Assembly (NCBI GenBank): GCA_021323815.1
Contig: JAJPKG010000459.1
Span: 1 to 6,513 of the forward strand
Direction of reading: 5' to 3'
Origin: Pseudomonadota bacterium
Lineage (GTDB): Bacteria; Chloroflexota; Ktedonobacteria; Ktedonobacterales; JACDGC01
DNA: 6,513 nt
Below are positions 1 through 4,711 of the stretch, one piece after another. A program made the translations under genes and the position numbers. Each line of letters starts with the position of its first letter. Within the stretch, counting starts at the first letter, position 1. The notes under the pieces were generated by a model. It was not told where the DNA came from, did not search any database, and saw only the letters and a program-made list of their open reading frames with translations.

Positions 1-601
1 AGGCACCGTTGAGGGCAAAACGCTGGATCGCGTGCTGGTGCGGGCGGGGAGCTTTGTGCTTTCCGTTGCCGCACCGCTGCCAACCATCGCGCAACTGACG
101 CTGGGCAGCGAGGTGATGCTGCACACGCATCTGATTGTGCGCGAAGACGATCTGGCGCTTTTTGGCTTCGCCAGCGCCGAGGAACGCGATCTGTTCGTGA
201 TCCTGCTCAACGTCAGCGGCGTGGGGGCGCGGCTGGGGCTGGCGCTGCTTTCCACCCACACGCCAGACGCCATCTGCCGCGCCATCCTCTCGGATGACGT
301 GGATCGCCTGGCACGCACGCCGGGCATCGGCAAAAAGATGGCGCAGCGCATCGCCCTGGAATTGAAAGCGCCGATCACGAAGCTGATGGCAAACGCGCCA
401 GGGATCGCGGCGGCGGCGGGCGGCAATCTGCCCTCGCCGGGAACGCCCGCCGACACGCGCGAACGCGACGCGGTGGAAGCGCTCACCGGCCTGGGCTATA
501 GCGCTGCCGAGGCGCAACAGGCGCTGCGCAACATCCCCAACGCCGCCGACCTTTCGCTGGATGAGTTGATCGTGCGGGCGCTGCGCACGCTGGCACGGTA
601 A
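1..601 (+). CDS. ruvA: Holliday junction branch migration protein RuvA (5' partial)
   Basis: RuvA binds four-way DNA junctions as a tetramer and, with the RuvB motor, drives branch migration in recombinational repair. The reading frame is open from base 2 (G-T-V-E-G-K) to the TAA at 599-601, giving 199 residues. Family proteins begin with a short MIxxLRG-type stretch before this point, so about six codons lie outside the window. The GTG at 32 is internal and is not the start. Domains in order, counted from the first visible residue: OB-fold at about 1-60 (ending HTHLIVREDDLALFGF); first helix-hairpin-helix with VSGVG at 71-75; second with TPGIGKK at 106-112; a low-complexity Ala/Gly linker around 125-150; and a C-terminal RuvB-contacting domain (ERDAVEALTGLGY). 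No ruvB follows, because the next gene is convergent. Identification is secure. Confidence 0.95.
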   Translation, partial: GTVEGKTLDRVLVRAGSFVLSVAAPLPTIAQLTLGSEVMLHTHLIVREDDLALFGFASAEERDLFVILLNVSGVGARLGLALLSTHTPDAICRAILSDDVDRLARTPGIGKKMAQRIALELKAPITKLMANAPGIAAAAGGNLPSPGTPADTRERDAVEALTGLGYSAAEAQQALRNIPNAADLSLDELIVRALRTLAR

Positions 602-620
602 AAAAAAGCTTGTTAAGCTT
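600..620 (-). terminator. Weak intrinsic terminator of mscL, overlapping its stop codon
   Basis: On the minus strand AAGCTT-AAC-AAGCTT (complement of 606-620) forms a 6-bp stem with a 3-base loop, followed directly by six T (complement of 600-605). The mscL TAA (613-615) lies in the loop region and upper stem. The stem is AT-rich and therefore weak. There is no T tract on the plus strand, so it should not stop ruvA transcription. The call is inferred from structure only. Confidence 0.4.
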
Positions 621-1095
621 CTTTGTCCGTGCCAGCTTCGGTACCGACCAGATCTTCTTCCTCCTCGCCCTCTTCTTCCATCTCGACTCCCGGCACGTCT
701 GAGGTGCAATACATGCACTTGGTCGCCTGGATGGGAATGATGCTGAGGCAATAGGGGCAGTCGCGCGTGGTGGGGTCGGGCGGCGGCTCGGTTTTGCTGC
801 GCTGGATGAACCCATTGACCGGCCTCACCACGAAGAAGAAGATCACGGCGGCAAGAATCACGAAGCTGATCAGCGCATTGATGAAGTCGCCGATCAGGAA
901 GCGGCTGCCGTGAATGGTGAAGTAGAGCGCGCTGAAATCGGGCTTGCCCCCGATGGCGGCAATCAACGGCGTGATGAGATCCTTGACCAGCGCCGTCACC
1001 AACGCACCAAAGGCCGCGCCGATGACGATGCCCACCGCCAGATCCACGACGTTGCCGCGCAGGATGAATGCCTTGAAATCGTTAATCGCCTTCAT
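613..1095 (-). CDS. mscL: Large-conductance mechanosensitive channel MscL with C-terminal zinc ribbon
   Basis: MscL is a homo-oligomeric inner-membrane pore that opens under membrane tension to release solutes during hypo-osmotic shock. The 160-residue protein begins MKAINDFKAFILRGNVVDLA, the typical N-terminal amphipathic helix and TM1 entry. TM1 spans about 15-45, an extracytoplasmic loop about 46-68, and TM2 about 69-98 (FINALISFVILAAVIFFFVV). Family members are usually about 130-150 residues. Here the cytoplasmic tail adds a CxxC-x10-CxxC zinc ribbon (C113, C116, C127, C130) and then a strongly acidic end (residues 138-148 nearly all Glu). The ATG at 1093-1095 is preferred because AGAGGTG sits 5 bases upstream. 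The frame stays open to 1185, but the predicted promoter lies in that extension and those 30 residues do not look like MscL. The gene is convergent with ruvA and divergent from the ferredoxin gene. Confidence 0.93.
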   Translation of the reverse strand: MKAINDFKAFILRGNVVDLAVGIVIGAAFGALVTALVKDLITPLIAAIGGKPDFSALYFTIHGSRFLIGDFINALISFVILAAVIFFFVVRPVNGFIQRSKTEPPPDPTTRDCPYCLSIIPIQATKCMYCTSDVPGVEMEEEGEEEEDLVGTEAGTDKEA

Positions 1096-1156
1096 GCCAA
1101 CACCTCTGCCAAACTGCCCATAGCGTTCTGATTGCAATTCGCTATGATTACTCGCA

Positions 1157-1165
1157 AGTATACCA
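1157..1165 (-). promoter_or_regulatory. Extended -10 promoter element for mscL
   Basis: The minus strand reads TGGTATACT, a TGn extended -10 with a 5/6 match to TATAAT (TATACT). Transcription would start near 1150, giving a leader of about 55 bases that includes the AGAGGTG ribosome-binding site. The hexamer 17 bases further upstream (GTGCAT) is a poor -35, so the call rests on the extended -10. The same nine bases recur in front of the zinc-ribbon gene at 4018-4026. Confidence 0.5.
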
Positions 1166-1268
1166 AATATGTGGGCAAAATGCACGCTTATTCGACCATA
1201 TCAAGCGCATCAGGCAAAAACTCGTAACCAAGAACGCGGAAAAATGATAGAAGCACTCACTGGTTTTG

Positions 1269-1277
1269 TGCTACACT
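1269..1277 (+). promoter_or_regulatory. Candidate extended -10 promoter for the ferredoxin cluster
   Basis: TGCTACACT carries the TGn extension and a 4/6 match to TATAAT. Transcription would start near 1284, leaving a leader of about 77 bases before the ATG at 1361. Upstream, TAGAAG (1248-1253, spacer 18) is only a weak -35. It is the best candidate I found in the 265-base divergent intergenic region, but it is a visual call. Confidence 0.4.
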
Positions 1278-1360
1278 AACACATAAGAACGACGCGCACA
1301 CCGCGCCTGCCGGCATCTCTGGCATGCGTGGTTGCAGATAGTGATGCGAGGTATCAGAGC

Positions 1361-1678
1361 ATGCCCAAAGTGACCTTCGTCCGCCGCGACGGGTCCGTCA
1401 TCGGCGAAAAGATGGTGGAAGACGGCGAGAACTTGCGCTACGCCGCGCTGGATTATGATAAAGATGTGCCGATCTATTGTCATCTCTTCAAGTTGGCCAA
1501 CTGTCACGGCAACGGCCTCTGCGGCACCGACCGCGTGATGGTGTCGCCCGCCACTGCCGTGAACCCGCGCACGGTGGCCGAGCGCATTCACCTGCGCAAA
1601 AAGCCAAACCTGCGCCTCTCATGCCAGGTGGAAATTCACGGGGATTGCACCGTCACCACCATGTGTGGCCGCCGCTAG
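1361..1678 (+). CDS. [2Fe-2S] ferredoxin-like protein with Asp at the third ligand position
   Basis: This 105-residue protein has the layout of a small beta-grasp [2Fe-2S] ferredoxin, a cytoplasmic one-electron carrier. After an N-terminal beta-hairpin (MPKVTFVRRDGSVIGEK) comes the cluster loop CHGNGLCGTDRV at residues 48-59, then KKPNLRLSCQ with Cys88. The canonical loop is C-x5-C-x2-C with a fourth Cys about 30 residues later. Here the ligand positions are C48, C54, D57 and C88, so the third Cys is Asp (codon GAC at 1529-1531). Three further Cys (C40, C96, C102) could take part. The ATG at 1361 is chosen because GAGGT lies 9 bases upstream and the alignment to the fold starts there; an in-frame GTG at 1328 has no such support. 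It is first of three co-directional genes, followed after 35 bases by a 76-aa gene. No partner reductase is adjacent. The fold is fairly sure; cluster binding is inferred. Confidence 0.8.
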   Translation: MPKVTFVRRDGSVIGEKMVEDGENLRYAALDYDKDVPIYCHLFKLANCHGNGLCGTDRVMVSPATAVNPRTVAERIHLRKKPNLRLSCQVEIHGDCTVTTMCGRR

Positions 1679-1713
1679 CTCAAGAACAGATCACGTTTTC
1701 AGGAGAACCATTC

Positions 1714-1944
1714 ATGCGACTTGATCGGGTCTTTGCAGAAGGCGAAGCCGTCAACGCCCTGCAAAAGCTGGGCTTCACCTGCGTGGAAGCCCCCAACCGG
1801 GTGGGACAATACGTTGTCAGCCATCCGCAGATCGGCGGCGAGCGCACTTTCACCATCGAGCAGCTGTGCTGCTTCGCCGAGGGAGCGATGGTGCTGGCCA
1901 CGCATCTGAGCAACGTGCGCGCCCAGGCTGGTGTGGCTGGCTAA
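1714..1944 (+). CDS. Small protein of unknown function (76 aa)
   Basis: I do not recognise a family. The ATG at 1714 is preceded by AGGAG (1701-1705) with 8-base spacing, a strong ribosome-binding site, and the frame uses ordinary GC-rich codons, so it is very likely real. The 76-residue product begins MRLDRVFAEGEAVNALQKLG, a probable N-terminal helix, followed by a segment that could be beta strands (about 30-50). Then comes a vicinal Cys pair in EQLCCFAEGA (C52, C53) with one more Cys at 23. There is no signal peptide, membrane segment or CxxC motif. It follows the ferredoxin-like gene by 35 bases and precedes the methyltransferase gene by 52, so it may be co-transcribed with the ferredoxin. 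A role as ferredoxin partner or cysteine-dependent small protein would be speculation. Confidence 0.75.
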   Translation: MRLDRVFAEGEAVNALQKLGFTCVEAPNRVGQYVVSHPQIGGERTFTIEQLCCFAEGAMVLATHLSNVRAQAGVAG

Positions 1945-1981
1945 CAGGATGATGAAATAGCCTGCTGCTCATTCTTGCACG

Positions 1982-1990
1982 TGTTAGAAT
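1982..1990 (+). promoter_or_regulatory. Extended -10 promoter placing +1 on the methyltransferase ATG (leaderless)
   Basis: TGTTAGAAT is a TGn extended -10 with a 5/6 match to TATAAT, ending at 1990. With the usual 6-base gap to +1, transcription would start at 1997, the A of the ATG. No Shine-Dalgarno sequence with normal spacing precedes this start, only a run of G (1991-1995) next to it. No good -35 is seen. The transcript is therefore probably leaderless, by inference from spacing. Confidence 0.5.
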
Positions 1991-1996
1991 GGGGGC

Positions 1997-3304
1997 ATGA
2001 GGAATGAGCAGGAATTACCACTGGAACATCTTCCCCTGGAACCGGCGCGCAGCGTGCGGGCCACCCTCGCGCTGCACGCATGGACCGATGAGGGGCTGGC
2101 GCGGGGCACGGTGACAGAGGATGTCGATGAGCGCTTGCCGGCAGGGACATCGCTTGACGTGTTGGGCGGCATCCCCGGCGAAACGGTGGAAGTCGAGGTC
2201 GGCTGGCCGGCGGTCTGGCGCGCAAAGCAAAAGAAGCGCCCCAGACCGCCGATTGTGCGGCTGACGCGCGTCATTTCTCCCGCCCCGGAACGAGTGGCCG
2301 CGCCTTGCCCGGTGTTCGGCGACTGCGGCGGCTGCCGGTTGCAGCATATCCCCTATGCCGCGCAGTTGACATGGAAGCATGCGCGCGTGCGGGCCGAGAT
2401 GACAGCGCACGGCATTGCTGAGGATGTGGTGCTGCCGCCGCTGGGCATGGACGATCCTTGGCATTTCCGCAACCAGATGCGCTTCGCCATCAACCGCGAC
2501 GGCCAGCCGGGGCTGACAGCCTATGGCACACACCGCGTCATCCCGCTGGCACACTGTCCCATCGCGCACCCACTCATCAACGCCGCGCTGGCCGCGCTCA
2601 GCCAAGTAGAAAACCCGCGCCCGCAGGTGTTGCTCCGGTGCGGGGCGCACACGGGCGAGCTTCTGGCGCAGCCCGCGCCCGAAGGCGAGCGTGCCGCCGC
2701 GCTGGCGGCAGCAGGGATTATGCCACGCGCTGATGGGTTGCGCGAGCAACTGCACGATCTCACGTTTGCCATACGCCCCAGTTCGTTCTTTCAAACCAAC
2801 ACTGCCCAGGCCGAGGTGATGGCGGATCTGGTGCTGGCCGCCGTTCCCGCCGGGCCGGATGCGACGGTGGCGGATGCCTATTGCGGCGTGGGCACCTTTG
2901 CCGCGCTGCTGGCAACACGGGCCGGGAGCGTCATCGCCATCGAGGAAAGCGCCAGTGCCGTGCGCGACGCCCGTGAAAATCTGGCCGCGCTGGGCTTGGC
3001 CAACGTCGAGGTCGTCCAGGGCCGCACGGAAACGGTCTTGCCCGGCGTGGCGGCACGCATCGACGCGGTGGTGCTGGACCCGCCGCGCATGGGCTGCCAG
3101 CACCCCGTACTGGAGGCCATCCTGGCGCGCGGCATCCCCCGCGTGGTGTACGTGTCGTGCGATCCCGCGACCCTGGCACGCGACCTGGCGGTGCTTACTG
3201 GGGATGGGCGCTACACGGTGCGCTCCGTGCAACCGCTGGACATGTTTCCGCAGACGCATCACATCGAGTGCGTGGCAACGCTTGATGAGATCCCTAGCGA
3301 TTAA
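1997..3304 (+). CDS. RNA (uracil-C5)-methyltransferase, RlmD/TrmA family
   Basis: This SAM-dependent enzyme of 435 residues methylates C5 of a uridine in RNA; family members act on 23S rRNA (RlmD, RlmC) or tRNA (TrmA). An N-terminal TRAM-like RNA-binding region covers about 25-95. A [4Fe-4S] motif follows: C104-x5-C110-x2-C113 (CPVFGDCGGC), with C187 (LAHCPIAHPL) as probable fourth ligand. The catalytic part has SFFQTN at 263-268, SAM-binding DAYCGVGT at 293-300, DPPR at 361-364, the nucleophile C388 in VYVSCDP, and the proton-abstracting E424 in HHIEC. All key residues are present and the length is typical. The Fe-S motif favours an RlmD-like enzyme over TrmA, but the target base cannot be read from sequence, so no symbol is given. 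The ATG at 1997 gives a natural start; a second ATG at 2004 is out of frame. Third gene of the cluster, probably with its own promoter. Confidence 0.93.
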   Translation: MRNEQELPLEHLPLEPARSVRATLALHAWTDEGLARGTVTEDVDERLPAGTSLDVLGGIPGETVEVEVGWPAVWRAKQKKRPRPPIVRLTRVISPAPERVAAPCPVFGDCGGCRLQHIPYAAQLTWKHARVRAEMTAHGIAEDVVLPPLGMDDPWHFRNQMRFAINRDGQPGLTAYGTHRVIPLAHCPIAHPLINAALAALSQVENPRPQVLLRCGAHTGELLAQPAPEGERAAALAAAGIMPRADGLREQLHDLTFAIRPSSFFQTNTAQAEVMADLVLAAVPAGPDATVADAYCGVGTFAALLATRAGSVIAIEESASAVRDARENLAALGLANVEVVQGRTETVLPGVAARIDAVVLDPPRMGCQHPVLEAILARGIPRVVYVSCDPATLARDLAVLTGDGRYTVRSVQPLDMFPQTHHIECVATLDEIPSD

Positions 3305-3318
3305 GCCTACAAGCCACG

Positions 3319-3343
3319 CATGGTGATAGAAGGCATTACCATG
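3319..3343. repeat. Short inverted repeat after the methyltransferase gene
   Basis: CATGGT (3319-3324) and ACCATG (3338-3343) are perfect 6-bp arms around a 13-base loop, 15 bases after the methyltransferase stop. There is no T tract on either side, so it is at best a weak 3'-end hairpin. No other terminator for the plus-strand cluster is visible before 3480. Confidence 0.25.
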
Positions 3344-3372
3344 ATAGCAGTCGAGAGTCGTTTCAGCCTGAT

Positions 3373-3468
3373 ATGGGATTTAAAGAGGAAGGCCGCCGCT
3401 ACCGCTTCGTCACATATGAAGATGGCAGCTATGTGGATGATATCATGATGTATCGCCGGGTGAAATGA
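3373..3468 (+). pseudogene. C-terminal remnant of a GNAT (RimJ/RimL-type) acetyltransferase
   Basis: The 31 codons from ATG 3373 to TGA 3466-3468 encode MGFKEEGRRYRFV, then YEDGSYVDDIMMYRR and VK. This resembles the last two strands of RimJ/RimL-type N-acetyltransferases, whose ends commonly read 'YEKxGFxxEGxxRxxxxxDGxYxDxxxM'. The frame continues upstream without a stop, but those residues (3304-3372) do not look like a GNAT fold, and the other two frames were checked without finding it. The acetyl-CoA binding core is absent, so this is a truncated gene fragment rather than a working enzyme. No ribosome-binding site precedes the ATG. Resemblance was judged by eye. Confidence 0.6.
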
Positions 3469-3473
3469 ACCAT

Positions 3474-3505
3474 AAAAAACGAGGCACCCCGGAAGGGATG
3501 CCTCG
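3474..3505 (-). terminator. Strong intrinsic terminator of the zinc-ribbon gene
   Basis: CGAGGCA (3480-3486) pairs with TGCCTCG (3499-3505), extended by CCC/GGG across a single bulged A, with a small CGGAA-type loop. On the minus strand the hairpin is followed directly by six T (complement of 3474-3479), the classic rho-independent arrangement. It starts 27 bases after the zinc-ribbon stop codon. The plus strand has no T tract, so it acts mainly on minus-strand transcripts. Confidence 0.85.
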
Positions 3506-3532
3506 CGTCGCTTGCGTTGCCGCTACCGAACG

Positions 3533-3859
3533 TTAATAGCGTGCGGAACGGCGCGCGCCACCGTGCTGCTCATAGCAATCGCTGCAATACACCGGGCGGT
3601 CGCCGCGCGGCTGGAAGGGAACGCGGGTGGCACGGCCACAATCGGCGCACACCGCGTCATACATCTGCCGCTCGCCGCGCTGATAGCCGCCGCCACCGCC
3701 ATAGCTCCCACCATTCGCGGCCTTGCGGGCGGCGCGGCATTCAGGGCAGCGCGAGGGCGGATTGTTCAGCCCACGACTTGCGAAAAATTCTTGTTCGCCT
3801 GCTGTGAACACAAAGTCCTGCCCACAATCGCGACAACGGAGGGTTTGGTCCTGATACAA
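3533..3859 (-). CDS. Double zinc-ribbon protein (CxxC-x25-CxxC plus CxxC-x17-CxxC)
   Basis: This 108-residue protein contains two treble-clef or zinc-ribbon-like modules. The first (about 5-45) has C9, C12, C38 and C41 and the motif FVFTAGEQEFFASRGL, as in the 'probable zinc-binding' zf-trcl-type domain. The second (about 70-98) has C71, C74, C92 and C95 and reads VPFQPRGDRPVYC, matching the CxxC-x17-CxxC family common in Chloroflexota and candidate phyla. A Gly-rich linker (residues 50-59) joins them, and the tail is basic (GARRSARY). The molecular role of such proteins is unknown; nucleic-acid or ribosome contact is a guess. The start is TTG at 3857-3859, because homologous N-termini begin just before the QD-x-TL motif and an in-frame TAG lies at 3878-3880. 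There is no Shine-Dalgarno sequence. The gene has its own promoter, operator-like palindrome, structured leader and terminator, so it is monocistronic. Confidence 0.85.
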   Translation of the reverse strand: MYQDQTLRCRDCGQDFVFTAGEQEFFASRGLNNPPSRCPECRAARKAANGGSYGGGGGYQRGERQMYDAVCADCGRATRVPFQPRGDRPVYCSDCYEQHGGARRSARY

Positions 3860-3879
3860 AGGGAAAAACCAGTCTTTCT

Positions 3880-3900
3880 AACAGGTGGCATTCACCTGTT
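3880..3900. promoter_or_regulatory. Perfect 8-bp hairpin or palindrome in the zinc-ribbon gene leader
   Basis: AACAGGTG (3880-3887) and CACCTGTT (3893-3900) are perfect inverted arms around a 5-base loop. The hairpin lies 20 bases upstream of the TTG start, inside the predicted leader transcript of the zinc-ribbon gene. It could be an RNA stem controlling translation or a dyad operator; sequence alone does not decide. Confidence 0.5.
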
Positions 3901-3906
3901 GGAATG

Positions 3907-3926
3907 GCATCTCACGCGGGAGATGC
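3907..3926. promoter_or_regulatory. Second hairpin in the zinc-ribbon gene leader
   Basis: GCATCTC (3907-3913) and GAGATGC (3920-3926) are perfect 7-bp arms around a 6-base loop. It lies six bases from the first hairpin, so the two form a tandem stem-loop structure within the roughly 150-base leader. No T tract follows on either strand, so it is not a simple terminator. Confidence 0.45.
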
Positions 3927-4006
3927 GGAAACGTCAAGGGGGGCGTCATCAGGGGGAGGGTAAGCAGCAACCGGACCTATGAGCCTGACCAGGGTACGCC
4001 ATTTCG

Positions 4007-4021
4007 TACTGGATTCCAGTA
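4007..4021. promoter_or_regulatory. Operator-like palindrome over the zinc-ribbon promoter
   Basis: TACTGGATTCCAGTA is a perfect 7-1-7 palindrome. It overlaps the downstream half of the -10 box (4018-4023) and the predicted transcription start near 4011. That position suits a repressor site that blocks promoter opening. The cognate regulator is unknown; the neighbouring response regulator has no DNA-binding domain. Confidence 0.5.
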
Positions 4022-4046
4022 TACCATACCCCGTCTCGATTTTCAA
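4018..4046 (-). promoter_or_regulatory. Sigma-70-type promoter of the zinc-ribbon gene
   Basis: On the minus strand TTGAAA (complement of 4041-4046, 5/6 to TTGACA) is followed after exactly 17 bases by TATACT (complement of 4018-4023, 5/6 to TATAAT), preceded by TGG as an extended -10. Transcription would start near 4011, giving a leader of about 150 bases before the TTG codon. It lies just downstream of the response-regulator stop, so the zinc-ribbon gene need not depend on read-through. Confidence 0.75.
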
Positions 4047-4080
4047 GACATCAGCGCTTCGTGTTGCAAAATTCCCTTTT

Positions 4081-4455
4081 TTACGCCGCCGCTTGCACCA
4101 TGAACGCCCGCAAATGCCCCACCAGCGTTTCCACGTGGAACGGTTTTGTCAGCAGCGCAGCCACCGGCAAGCCCCGCAGGCGCTCATGCGGATCGGCCTC
4201 GGCGGTCATGACGATGATGGGAATGTGTCGCCATGCCGGTTGTTCCAGCACGCGACGAATGAAGGTAGCGCCGTCCATCTCCGGCATGGAAAGATCCACC
4301 AGCATGACGCGTGGCGGGCAGGACTGTGCTGCCAGCCACGCGAGCGCCAGACCGCCGTGCTGAGCGCGCGCAGTGGTATAGCCCTCCATCTCCAGCGCCA
4401 GGCGCAGCACTTCGCTGATGTCGGCGTTATCCTCGACAATCAACACATCAACCAT
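4081..4455 (-). CDS. Single-domain (CheY-like) response regulator
   Basis: This 124-residue protein is a receiver domain with no output domain. It accepts a phosphoryl group from a histidine kinase and signals through protein contacts in the cytoplasm. All receiver landmarks are present: acidic pair E8-D9 (VLIVEDN), phosphoacceptor D54 in VDLSMPEMDG, switch residue T84 in VMTA, and K104 followed by Pro in LTKPF. The ATG at 4453-4455 has AAGGAG 8 bases upstream. The frame stays open to 4635 but that extension has no receiver homology and runs into the galU control region. No histidine kinase gene is in the window, so it is an orphan here. It is divergent from galU, and no terminator is visible between its stop and the zinc-ribbon promoter, so read-through is possible. 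The partner and output are unknown. Confidence 0.92.
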   Translation of the reverse strand: MVDVLIVEDNADISEVLRLALEMEGYTTARAQHGGLALAWLAAQSCPPRVMLVDLSMPEMDGATFIRRVLEQPAWRHIPIIVMTAEADPHERLRGLPVAALLTKPFHVETLVGHLRAFMVQAAA

Positions 4456-4470
4456 GACAGCAACTCCTTC

Positions 4471-4485
4471 TATCATCGCATGATA
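4471..4485. promoter_or_regulatory. Palindrome just upstream of the response-regulator ribosome-binding site
   Basis: TATCAT-CGC-ATGATA has perfect 6-bp arms around 3 bases. It ends 15 bases upstream of the response-regulator ATG, next to the AAGGAG. Read on the minus strand, TATCAT at 4480-4485 could itself be a -10 (5/6) giving a leader of about 18 bases, but there is no good -35. Operator, promoter or both. Confidence 0.35.
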
Positions 4486-4642
4486 CATCCGTCCCTCTGA
4501 GTATCCCCATCGGCAGGATTGGCCGCGCGCCGCATCTCCTTTCACCATACCGGATGTCCCCAAATCACGGGAAAAAAGGGGCGCAGAGACATCTGCCGGC
4601 TCTGGGGGGATTTTTCTGAGGAAATTGGGGGGCATTGCTATC

Positions 4643-4672
4643 TTGACAGGGGAGGGGATCGCTCTCTATCAT
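4643..4672 (+). promoter_or_regulatory. Sigma-70-type promoter of galU
   Basis: A perfect TTGACA (4643-4648) is separated by 18 bases from TATCAT (4667-4672, 5/6 to TATAAT). Transcription would start near 4679, leaving a leader of about 33 bases that contains the CGGAGG ribosome-binding site (4698-4703). This is the best-matching promoter in the window and supports the GTG start of galU over the in-frame start at 4625. Confidence 0.8.
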
Positions 4673-4711
4673 GGATGGGTAGCTCGTCAAAAATGCTCGG
4701 AGGCTGTTTTC

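Noticed and set aside
2015..3262. Long minus-strand open frame opposite the methyltransferase gene
   Set aside because: It is a shadow of a GC-rich gene. Its translation is rich in His/Arg/Gln with no recognisable motif, while the plus strand has every family motif in order.
3512..3982. Plus-strand open frame across the zinc-ribbon gene
   Set aside because: It is antisense to a gene with eight well-placed cysteines, its own promoter and terminator; the translation is Ala/Arg-rich low complexity.
4000..4002. Short upstream ORF (17 codons) at the very start of the zinc-ribbon leader
   Set aside because: It begins only about 9 bases after the predicted transcript start, has no ribosome-binding site and no conserved feature to support it.
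4583..4604. Possible terminator-like hairpin (GCAGA/TCTGC or CAGAG/CTCTG) before galU
   Set aside because: The stems are only 5 bp and mutually exclusive, the T runs are not adjacent, and no gene on either strand would need termination there.
4456..4635. N-terminal extension of the response regulator
   Set aside because: The receiver fold begins at the ATG at 4453-4455 with an ideal AAGGAG. The extension has no homology and overlaps the divergent regulatory region.
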